Below are positions 56,101-63,146 of a stretch of DNA of 64,000 nt, one piece after another; positions within the stretch are counted from its first letter, which is position 1; each line of letters begins with the position of its first letter. The stretch is from Lachnospiraceae bacterium (GTDB lineage Bacteria > Bacillota > Clostridia > Lachnospirales > Lachnospiraceae). Under the pieces are notes generated by a model. It was not told the origin of the DNA, made no database searches, and worked only from the letters and a program-made list of their open reading frames with translations. The position numbers and the translations under genes are program-made. The stretch covers positions 1-64,000 of the forward strand of contig JAFXSQ010000005.1 of NCBI GenBank assembly GCA_017525525.1, given 5' to 3'.

Positions 56101-56187
56101 ACGGTCTGTGCACATTACCGCAGCATACTGTTCACCGGTAAGCTTCTTTTCCTGCTTTTCTTTCTTCAAATCCTCTTTGATGCCCAT
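53149..56187 (-). CDS. UvrD-like SF1 helicase with C-terminal Fe-S PD-(D/E)XK nuclease
   Basis: 1012 aa. SF1A helicase: LTGEQYAAV (Q motif), ACAGAGKTKT (35-44), LTIDEYQDCNPSQ, VVGDADQTIYQFRGSD, IMTIHQSKGLEF and VYVAITRAK. C-terminal RecB/AddB-type nuclease (about 770-1012): NYYDCPYRFK, GKVLHEIMMHIH, NGRIDLV, VSIVDLKS, QLKIYALGY, and the final CRSEKCATCYVKGLC. With the earlier Cys this makes a four-Cys Fe-S site as in AddB and Cas4. It is not a normal AddA because no addB is adjacent and it is embedded between the AAA+/M41 protease and the 663-aa protein. It should unwind and degrade DNA ends. Confidence 0.9.
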   Translation of the reverse strand: MGIKEDLKKEKQEKKLTGEQYAAVMCTDRDLEIIACAGAGKTKTVTLRIVNLIDDGVDPKSIVAITFTRKAATELKSRIYAAGEKYLKSTVGFADMFIGTIDAFCLNMLQDYVPEYAKYSVLDEIQARVFIERKSMGEDATGFKKSVIDKAFNLNKKYDRNISGYRYVESYGKKLKLYIDLVSMLNQSWFSVEHRDNWDDRLKGYVTNYNKALSEDKYFDFSGVIRKMIELLDPDSEVNHGVMDPVAAKIYERVKYLTIDEYQDCNPSQEKLVELFKKYGKEYGRDTNVCVVGDADQTIYQFRGSDEKNIIEFADKYGAERFYLNLDFRSTEAVIDIANAVIGNNHIKDTGYKRMERGKRPGYALEYEPGDTVWKSFANYNEEADFMVARIKELHGLGIPYSEMAVLLRNREYLYFGETVVEYQGVLAEKLKAEGIPYEVEGMNALYRTPEYKAFAALFRYIKERYFVSKSIPAEEGDGTKSKTIYRFKRKDELERDDEAYNETKAFWLEIDKYYGREGLTDGIDKALNYIEDTDWSAKKFGSDFNIQSIYQEFIGYLNVINMEGDEAAEQVMYNLGMTSRVISDFEKMFFTDMATVKLAKFVNHINEVADGLYAKGEDDNSYIRSDAVRIMTIHQSKGLEFAVVFIPAMVKEIYDRDNMKPYERDKMLKQGKIYGAVDAIEYIAGKNVTDWIPNYEVFGNRTEDARKLVYVAITRAKKYLFMTYSEAYGTQSQIPARFLDEAKKSAYLKEYSDEHTYTAERLPEMNSDPLPIVLNFSLLSNYYDCPYRFKLSNFYGFVQPYKDVQGYGKVLHEIMMHIHRAWIEGRRPNKAQIDKIAEEALFLPYANSAQLKKSLVGAKKCAEAYVKQNEANADKVIASEMNINLEMGQGVSVNGRIDLVKAVDDAGAEKVSIVDLKSAGKDAEQCLNAEQLKIYALGYENATGKKADYLEIYNLDHPDGSKNAREEVKQEVLESVRKGVIDAANNIRNNNLPKCRSEKCATCYVKGLCGK

Positions 56188-56208
56188 AGAATAATTCCTC
56201 CGAAATTA

Positions 56209-59200
56209 TCACTTCTTCTTGTAAAACTCCTTAAACGCCTTCACCATATCCTCGCCGCTTATCTCTTTTTCCTCAAGCAGTCTTTTGGCGAAATATTCTA
56301 TAAAGTCCTTGTGCTTGATGATAAGTTCCGTCGAGCGCTTGTCCTCTTCCTTCAGGATGTCCATGAACCTTACTTCTCCGAGTTCGCCCATGGCGTAGTC
56401 CTTTACCATGCTTCTTGCTATGCGCTTTGCGCGGTCGTAGTCGCTTAATACACCGGTAGCATTCTTTTTGAAGAATACGCGTTCAGCATTCCTTCCGCCA
56501 AGTAACCCCGCTATCTCATCGCGCAGTTCATCCTCGGTAAGGCTGCCGGGAGTTCTCTTGCCGAACACCACACGGCCATAACTGGACGCGCCGCTTCTCA
56601 CGCTTATCTTATCCGGAACATGCTTCTTGTTCAGTGCATACCTTACAACTGCATGGCCGCACTCATGGATTGCAGTTCTATATTTTGATTCAGCGGTTAT
56701 CTCCGAAGGATCGTAGAGCCTGTCACGGTTTGGCGCAGTTTCGATTATCTCCTTATGTCCCGGTATATCTTTTGCAAGGATTTCCTTGTACCCGGTGGCT
56801 GAGTTGATATCAAATCTTGCCGCTCTCTTCAAGATAATCTGATGAATCACATGGTCCACAAAGCGACCGTTTCCAAAATTCGGTACCTCGCTGAAATAGC
56901 TCATCAGCTCGTATATCTTCTTTCTTGCAGCCTCCTTAGTCACAAGTCCGTAAGCTTTCATCTTGCTGTCGTATATCTCCATAAGCTCATCCGGCGTATA
57001 ATCCTCAAAGCTGAAGGTATATCCTATTCGCGACATTATACCGGGGTTGCTCTCAAGAAATTCCTGCATCTCATGAGTGTATCCGGCGAAAATGAACACC
57101 GTATCCTCCTTGCACTCCTCCATAGCTGTGAGCAACGCCTCCACCGCCTCGTGTCCGTGACCGCGCATGCCGTTATCGGTAGCTTTTCCGCCGTCCGTCA
57201 GCGAATATGCCTCGTCTACGAACAGGACTCCGCCCCTGGCCTGCTTAACCATCTCTGCAGTCTTCTTCGCTGTCTCTGCCACAATTCCGGTAACGAGATC
57301 CTTCTTTTCGGCAACCACAAGCCTGTCAGACTTCAGTATTCCTACAGAGTACAGATCTTCCGCAATCTTTTTTGCAACCGTCGTCTTTCCGGTACCGGGA
57401 TTTCCGGTGAATACCATGTGCATTGAGAAGCCGGGCAGGTTCACTCCATGCTCTCTTAAGAACTTCTGGTACACAACCTGCTGCTTGAATTCCTCAAGCT
57501 TCTTCTTAAGCTCCGTCAAGCCGATCATGTCCGTGATTCCGAGTTTTCTCTTCTCCGGCATGATTGCTTCGAAATCTTCTTCAGTTATCTCTCTCTTTTC
57601 CGGAATCATATCCGCGGAAAAGCTTTCGCCCTCTCCGTATATTCTTCTCGACCAGGCATCCTTTACCTGAGTGAAGATATTTCTTATCTCCCTTGCGTTC
57701 CCGAAGAATTCACCCGAGTGCTTTGACATGATGCAGTTCTCAAGGCTGTGCACGGCATCGTCCGCAAGTGTCATGTCCTCCGCCTTACACATCTCCCTGA
57801 ATATACTCACAAGCTCTTCGGTTGAATAATCTGCGAATTCTATCTCATCCGTAAACCTGCTTGACAAACCCGGATTGCTCTTCATCAGGCTTCGCATCTC
57901 GTCTTTATAACCTGCCATAATAACCACGAGATCGTCCGGATGGTTCTCCATGGCTATCATAATCTCATCCAAAGCCTGTTGTCCTTGATCGCCGTTATTG
58001 ACAAAGGCATAAGCCTCATCTATAAACAGTACCCCGCCGTAAGCCTTCTCTATCACGCTCTTTGCTTTCATTCCGGTGGCCGCGCCCCAATGAGACATCA
58101 GGTCCGAAGGTTTTATCTCGACCAGTTTTTTCTTCCTGATAAGTCCCATGGAATAGTAAAGCTCCATAAGTCTTCTTGCAACCGTTGTCTTGCCGGTACC
58201 CGGATTGCCCGTGAACTTCATATGCAGCCGGCGCTTTTCCCTTTTTTTCCCGCGGTCCGCCTTGTTAACAAGCAGATTAGTGTATATGCTTTGCAGCTTT
58301 TCCTTTACATTTTCAAGTCCGATGAGGTCTTTCAACGACTCCAGCACAACTTCAGGTGTCTGCGCATCCGCGCTGTACTTCGGTATGCAGTCCTCAGTGA
58401 TTTCATGACCACTTCTGAGTTTTTCGTAAAATAGCGTAAGTATGCGGTTCTTAAGATCTCTCACGAAGGGCATGCCCTTAAGATCCGCATCACGATAAAT
58501 GGCATGGATATACTTCTTCAGCTCATTCCTGAACTCCTGCTTAATTGAAAAAGCGTCCTCGTAATCCAACATACGAAGAGTTCTCTCCCATACCTGCTCC
58601 TCACTCATAGCCTCAATGTACACATGATACTTGAATGCCCGATATATGAGCTCGGTATTCTCCTTATAGCTTTCCCTGAAAATGAACCGGTTTGTCACTA
58701 TGATAAACGGACACCTCGGATTATCCCTCGTGAATCTTAAAAAGCTTTTCCATCCCTCCTGATATATCTCATATTCGCTTTTCTCACGTTCCAGCGCTCT
58801 TCCCGTTCCGGCCTCGACATTTATTGTCGGATGAGGCTTGAAGTCAAGAATACATACCAGTCCCTCAAGTTTTCTCCTCTTCTCTTCATCAGGAGTCGTA
58901 TAAGCCTCCGTGAAGCCAAGCAGATTATCCGCCCTTACAAACACTGGCCTTTTATTCCCCAAAATAAGCCTATTTAAATACTGCATCAGCTCAGGATAGA
59001 AATCAGCCTCATCCTCGCAGATAACGATTAGGTTATTACTCGGGTAACCTATATCATACTTCATATCGTAATCAGCGTTCATCTGAAGCTTACTCGTCAC
59101 AAAAGCACGGAGCTTCTCCATTGAGTGATCATTTATGTTTACGCCGTTAAAGTCTATAAATTTTACTAATTGCTCTGTTTTGTTCAGTATCTTGTTATGA

Positions 59201-60597
59201 TAATACTGATTTTTGTTTGCATCAGGATTTATGGACTTTGCGCCTTCTATCATATGTATGGTTTTATCCTCGGGATCATTACTGTAGAGCTTCATGATTT
59301 CTTTAACCGCATCTACACCTGTAACCTCCCGACCCGACTGCTTTAGCGCGAACTCATCATAATTTTCCTCCCATGCTTCAAAATATATGTCTCTTATTTT
59401 TTCTATGTCAGGGAGCATCTCCCAAAGCTTATCGTTGAGCTTTCTGTATTGCTCGAATATAACAGTATTCTTAAAATATATATCTAGCTTAAAGAATCTC
59501 TTCTGTATCTCTTCAAGCTTATCAAGCGTCAGATAAAACCTTGCGAGTCCTTTTACGCTTTCCTCCTTGTATCTGTCAACCTTTTCGTTTATTTCTTCCT
59601 GAGAATAACCGTCTCCCAGAGAGAAAATCGTACATTTGCTCTTTCCTGCCCATGCTCTTTCTCCTATCAAAAGCCAGAACGGTTTTACCTCGAGCATATC
59701 ATAAAGCCACAGCGCCAGCAAATTGTCACCCGCAAGCTCGCAAGCTGCCTCCAGACCTTTTTCTTTCTCATATAACGTAAAGCTTTTATAAAGAACAAGC
59801 GCTTCGGATATCCTCTTTAATTCTTCACTGCCTCTCGGGAAAATCGCCAGTACCGAATCCAACATGTGAAATATCAGTCTTATATCCAGTCTCTCGGCCA
59901 CATTTTCCGCAACCCCGCCTATAGGCATGTTGTATTCCAGCTCACTCGGATGTTTATAAAAGCTTCTGAGAGCTTCTCTTGATGCTCCCCTGAAAACCAT
60001 GTCATACGCAAACACCGGTACAAGGCACTCCTTCAGCAGATAGAATGCGTTTTGACTCAGTTCTTTCTTCGAATGCGAGAGGTCATGCCCGTATTTATCG
60101 TGGTACGCCCTTATCTCCTCCACATACTCGGGTTCGGCATATATGGCATCTCCGGGAAGGCCATACTCTCCGGGTAACTTGTATGTCATAGGATAATTCA
60201 ATGGATCCACATAGGACAGCTTGCCGTTAAGAAGCCCGTATACAATAGATGCACCATCTATGAAATAAAAAAGCTTTACGATTTCGTTCAAGGCTATCGC
60301 GGCTATTGCCTCATTTTTTGAAAAGAGCTTTTCCTTTCCGCTGCTTTTAAGCTCCTCTTCTATAACCGGCATGATTTCATTCACACTTGCGAACCAGTGA
60401 TACAGCTCCGAAACGCCGAATCTGCGGTTCATCTCCCGGTAAGGACCGCCCATTTCCGCAAGCCTCAGCGCATCAGTCACAAGCTCAGCAAGTTTTTGAT
60501 CAAACGCAGGCCTGCGCCGCTTACTTCTCTCGCCCACATGCATCGCTCCGATTTCATCGAATTCTATGTCCAGTTTTAGTCCCCCGATGTTTATCAT
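56209..60597 (-). CDS. Giant tandem-AAA+ / M41 zinc protease, paralogue 2 (module A)
   Basis: 1462 aa, collinear with paralogue 1 over its whole length and clearly homologous (both begin …GGLKL..E.DE.G.MHV and end …MVKAFKEFYK). Residues 1-515 are an unrecognised helical region. About 520-677 is a degenerate AAA+ (NNLIVICEDEAD, GLVCILDF, PFIIVTNRFIF). Active CbxX/SpoVK AAA+ domains carry FTGNPGTGKTT near 797 and 1064. The M41 peptidase has HECGHAVVR (about 1312) and GVLSDYDRAK (third zinc ligand Asp). No membrane helix. Its ATG lies 44 bases inside the end of the 414-aa gene, so translation is coupled. It sits directly before the UvrD-nuclease gene. The two proteases may have separate substrates or build mixed complexes. 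Confidence 0.85.
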   Translation of the reverse strand: MINIGGLKLDIEFDEIGAMHVGERSKRRRPAFDQKLAELVTDALRLAEMGGPYREMNRRFGVSELYHWFASVNEIMPVIEEELKSSGKEKLFSKNEAIAAIALNEIVKLFYFIDGASIVYGLLNGKLSYVDPLNYPMTYKLPGEYGLPGDAIYAEPEYVEEIRAYHDKYGHDLSHSKKELSQNAFYLLKECLVPVFAYDMVFRGASREALRSFYKHPSELEYNMPIGGVAENVAERLDIRLIFHMLDSVLAIFPRGSEELKRISEALVLYKSFTLYEKEKGLEAACELAGDNLLALWLYDMLEVKPFWLLIGERAWAGKSKCTIFSLGDGYSQEEINEKVDRYKEESVKGLARFYLTLDKLEEIQKRFFKLDIYFKNTVIFEQYRKLNDKLWEMLPDIEKIRDIYFEAWEENYDEFALKQSGREVTGVDAVKEIMKLYSNDPEDKTIHMIEGAKSINPDANKNQYYHNKILNKTEQLVKFIDFNGVNINDHSMEKLRAFVTSKLQMNADYDMKYDIGYPSNNLIVICEDEADFYPELMQYLNRLILGNKRPVFVRADNLLGFTEAYTTPDEEKRRKLEGLVCILDFKPHPTINVEAGTGRALEREKSEYEIYQEGWKSFLRFTRDNPRCPFIIVTNRFIFRESYKENTELIYRAFKYHVYIEAMSEEQVWERTLRMLDYEDAFSIKQEFRNELKKYIHAIYRDADLKGMPFVRDLKNRILTLFYEKLRSGHEITEDCIPKYSADAQTPEVVLESLKDLIGLENVKEKLQSIYTNLLVNKADRGKKREKRRLHMKFTGNPGTGKTTVARRLMELYYSMGLIRKKKLVEIKPSDLMSHWGAATGMKAKSVIEKAYGGVLFIDEAYAFVNNGDQGQQALDEIMIAMENHPDDLVVIMAGYKDEMRSLMKSNPGLSSRFTDEIEFADYSTEELVSIFREMCKAEDMTLADDAVHSLENCIMSKHSGEFFGNAREIRNIFTQVKDAWSRRIYGEGESFSADMIPEKREITEEDFEAIMPEKRKLGITDMIGLTELKKKLEEFKQQVVYQKFLREHGVNLPGFSMHMVFTGNPGTGKTTVAKKIAEDLYSVGILKSDRLVVAEKKDLVTGIVAETAKKTAEMVKQARGGVLFVDEAYSLTDGGKATDNGMRGHGHEAVEALLTAMEECKEDTVFIFAGYTHEMQEFLESNPGIMSRIGYTFSFEDYTPDELMEIYDSKMKAYGLVTKEAARKKIYELMSYFSEVPNFGNGRFVDHVIHQIILKRAARFDINSATGYKEILAKDIPGHKEIIETAPNRDRLYDPSEITAESKYRTAIHECGHAVVRYALNKKHVPDKISVRSGASSYGRVVFGKRTPGSLTEDELRDEIAGLLGGRNAERVFFKKNATGVLSDYDRAKRIARSMVKDYAMGELGEVRFMDILKEEDKRSTELIIKHKDFIEYFAKRLLEEKEISGEDMVKAFKEFYKKK

Positions 60598-61798
60598 TAT
60601 GGCCTCCTCCCTGCTTTTCCTTATCTTTTAACTCTTTTGCCTCGTAAGCGTCCATTATCTCCATCTCGCTCTGTGTAACCGTTGTGCTGACAGCTTCTGC
60701 GGCATTCACATCTGCCTCGTCAAAAAAGTCTTTATAATACCAATCGGTGCCTGCCGGCATAAGGCCGTTTACGCCCTTATAACCCTCATATACAGTATTG
60801 CTCATCAATATGCTTCTATATGCTTTTAATGCGCGGTCAAGCTCCGTAAAGCGCTCCGTGGTCATCTCGACATGATATGCGAATCCCCCCGGCTCAACAT
60901 CGCCTGACTCCTTCTTCTCAAGGTCCGAAAACCATCTGACAACAGGATAGCAGTTCTGCCCCCCTTTTAGATCGTCAAACAGTTTTCTGCCGATTATGTA
61001 CAATCCCGCTCCACTCTTTGCATCGATATGAAGCGGAAGAAACACGCTTTCAATTTCCGTGTCATTCTTTTTTACAAGGCTTCGGTATGTAAGTGAAATC
61101 CGCCTTACAAATTCATCCGAGAAAACATCCATGCGAAAATCCATGGCGCGTTCTCTCGAAGCATTGTGCGCAGTTCTCCCTGCTGCCTCGCCTTTTTTCT
61201 CGCCCTCGTACTCACGCAGCGAATTGAGCATGGCTATGGAGTCCTTGTCCCTCCCGACCGCTTTGATAGCCTCGGGACGAACCTCCCTTACCTCCTTGCC
61301 TTCATCATTCTCCGCATCTATCACTTTTATTCCATATCCCTTGTTCCTGAAGGTATCGGTGATAACTCCGCGCAAAAGAGCGCTTAAGCAGTTTGAATAC
61401 TCCTGCTCCAGGTCGCCTGCGCCTGCCCCATCGTCAAGCTTCTTTTCAAGCTTTTTAGGAAGCCTGTTTCTATCCTTTATCAGCTCGCAGAGAACCTCCG
61501 TGTAGTCACGTTCCTCCGTCAGGCCATGAACAAAATACGAATCATGCGCAGCCTTAAGCAGGATGTACTTGTCCCGGATACTCTTTGTTTTAAGCTGTTC
61601 CTTTATCTCCCCGGGGTTAAGCGCAAGCAGCGCAGCCTTTTCATCCCTTATGTCACTGAACATCCTGTATATGATACTCTGCTCCCGATTACGACTCTTA
61701 CAGCCCTTTTCAAGCTTGTCAAGCTCCGTTCTCTTGCGCCAGTCCTCCCAAAGCTTCTCATACAGCTCAGCCTCGCTTTTTACTCCGGAAGCAGTCAT
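60554..61798 (-). CDS. Unknown 414-aa protein of module A
   Basis: Not recognised. Largely helical and charged. A Gly/Ala/Asp linker occurs near 125-132, and the middle (about 225-300) has a more globular beta-containing segment (…LPLHIDAKSGAGLYIIGRKLFDD…). The C-terminus is a Lys/Gly/His-rich tail that overlaps the start of the AAA+/M41 gene by 44 bases. It starts with an ATGA overlap with the preceding gene. The tight coupling suggests it works with the protease, perhaps as adaptor or substrate receptor. Confidence 0.75.
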   Translation of the reverse strand: MTASGVKSEAELYEKLWEDWRKRTELDKLEKGCKSRNREQSIIYRMFSDIRDEKAALLALNPGEIKEQLKTKSIRDKYILLKAAHDSYFVHGLTEERDYTEVLCELIKDRNRLPKKLEKKLDDGAGAGDLEQEYSNCLSALLRGVITDTFRNKGYGIKVIDAENDEGKEVREVRPEAIKAVGRDKDSIAMLNSLREYEGEKKGEAAGRTAHNASRERAMDFRMDVFSDEFVRRISLTYRSLVKKNDTEIESVFLPLHIDAKSGAGLYIIGRKLFDDLKGGQNCYPVVRWFSDLEKKESGDVEPGGFAYHVEMTTERFTELDRALKAYRSILMSNTVYEGYKGVNGLMPAGTDWYYKDFFDEADVNAAEAVSTTVTQSEMEIMDAYEAKELKDKEKQGGGHNDKHRGTKTGHRIR

Positions 61799-63072
61799 AC
61801 AAACAACCTCACTCTTTTCATCTCTTCGTCGATAAGCTTTGCGGTTTCATCCACACGGTGCTCAACAAGTCCGTATGCCTTACCGAAAGCCATGGCCGAA
61901 AGCTCATGCCTATAGAGGAAGATGTCTATCATCTCGATAATATCCTCCTCCATATTCGCACGCTCTACCGTAAATAACTTCTCCCTTAAGCGCATATATG
62001 TCTCGGGAAGTCTGTCACAGCTTCCTATATGCTCCTTCCAGTTCTTTCTGGTCTCCTCGCATAGCTCTATCTGGATTTTCAGATACTGCTCTTCCCACTC
62101 CTGCTGCCTTAAGTATTCCTCGTAATCTAACTGCGGAGGCTGGTCATCATCATCATCGTCATTATTATAGGGATCATCCTTATCTGTCTCATACTCCTCG
62201 TACTCAGGATCATCCGGTGTGACGACCTTGACATTTATCTTTACCTTTTCGCCACCGAGCATTATCTCGGATGTTTCCCACACTTCACTGCTTTTGATTT
62301 CCTCTGTATCAACTTTTTCTTCTGTGTTTCCTTCTGTATTTTCTTCAGATAGTTCCTCGTTACTTTCTTCGCTGCTCTCTTCCGTTTTTTCCTTTCCGGC
62401 TTCCTCATTTTCCGGCTGAGCATTATTTCCATTCTGAGTATTGTTCGCCGGCGGAAGCACTATCGGCTCGTCGTCAACCACATTATCCGGCTCTTCAAAC
62501 TGCTGACCGACGATATCCATATAAGCCTCATTCGCAATAGCCTTCTCCTCAGCATTATAGCTATCCCTTATCATCTTATCGGTAAGATAATAATAGGCGT
62601 CATTCAGGCTGTAAATGAATTCCATATCCCAGTACTCACTCAGCCTGTCGGACTCCTCATACCCGATAAACGTACCCCTATCCTTAAGCTTAAATCCGCT
62701 ATCCTTTACCGCTTCTATTATTTCCTTAAATGTTGTCTTTACACTGTATTCGGTGTCAAATGCATAGCCGGGCATAACATAAGGCGCAACGATAGCGCAG
62801 TAAAGCACATCCCTGTAGAAATCAATCGTCTCCTGCCCGGGAAACTCCTTTACGCTCACTGTCTTTTCATGATACTCTGTGAAGGCTCCGATCAGCTCGT
62901 CCAAAAAAGCCTCGACCTTATCCTTGTCAAGCTTATCGTCATCTCCCGTCACAAAGGGAAGAAAGCTCTCCTTCCTTCCGAGAACCGTATCCTTTATATC
63001 CTCTAAGCTTTTATCCAGACTCTTTGTCCTGTAAAAGCAGTCTGTATTTGCCTCTGCATTATACTCTTTCAT
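61795..63072 (-). CDS. Unknown 425-aa protein with long acidic linker
   Basis: Not recognised. Two helical domains (about 1-200 and 310-425) are joined by an acidic, Ser/Asn/Glu-rich linker (about 205-310) that includes a run of six Asp. The N-terminal part has …EFPGQETIDFYRDVLYCAIVAPYVMPGYAFDTE…-like hydrophobic stretches (split across residues 75-110). The start at 63072 is chosen because GGAGGG lies 4 bases before it; a GTG 36 bases upstream falls within the leader hairpin. First gene after the promoter at 63118-63146, so it likely opens the module A operon. Confidence 0.75.
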   Translation of the reverse strand: MKEYNAEANTDCFYRTKSLDKSLEDIKDTVLGRKESFLPFVTGDDDKLDKDKVEAFLDELIGAFTEYHEKTVSVKEFPGQETIDFYRDVLYCAIVAPYVMPGYAFDTEYSVKTTFKEIIEAVKDSGFKLKDRGTFIGYEESDRLSEYWDMEFIYSLNDAYYYLTDKMIRDSYNAEEKAIANEAYMDIVGQQFEEPDNVVDDEPIVLPPANNTQNGNNAQPENEEAGKEKTEESSEESNEELSEENTEGNTEEKVDTEEIKSSEVWETSEIMLGGEKVKINVKVVTPDDPEYEEYETDKDDPYNNDDDDDDQPPQLDYEEYLRQQEWEEQYLKIQIELCEETRKNWKEHIGSCDRLPETYMRLREKLFTVERANMEEDIIEMIDIFLYRHELSAMAFGKAYGLVEHRVDETAKLIDEEMKRVRLFV

Positions 63073-63088
63073 AAGACCCTCCGTTTCC

Positions 63089-63114
63089 GACTGTGCGCGG
63101 ATTTGCACACAGTC
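63089..63114 (-). promoter_or_regulatory. Leader hairpin / possible operator of module A
   Basis: GACTGTGTGC aaatcc GCGCACAGTC, a 10-bp inverted repeat (one G-U in RNA) lying just after the -10 box and 16 bases before the start codon of the 425-aa gene. It could be an operator for a repressor or an RNA structure that limits ribosome access. Confidence 0.5.
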
Positions 63115-63117
63115 TTA

Positions 63118-63146
63118 ATTATACTAAAATCAAGTTTTTTTTACAA
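63118..63146 (-). promoter_or_regulatory. Sigma-A promoter of the module A operon
   Basis: TTGTAA (63141-63146, overlapping the stop of the preceding gene), 17-bp spacer, perfect TATAAT (63118-63123) on the minus strand. Confidence 0.65.

Noticed and set aside
53149-56187. Ordinary AddA of the AddAB recombination complex
   Set aside because: No addB neighbour; the chain carries its own Fe-S nuclease of AddB/Cas4 type and lies in the accessory operon with the AAA+/M41 protease.
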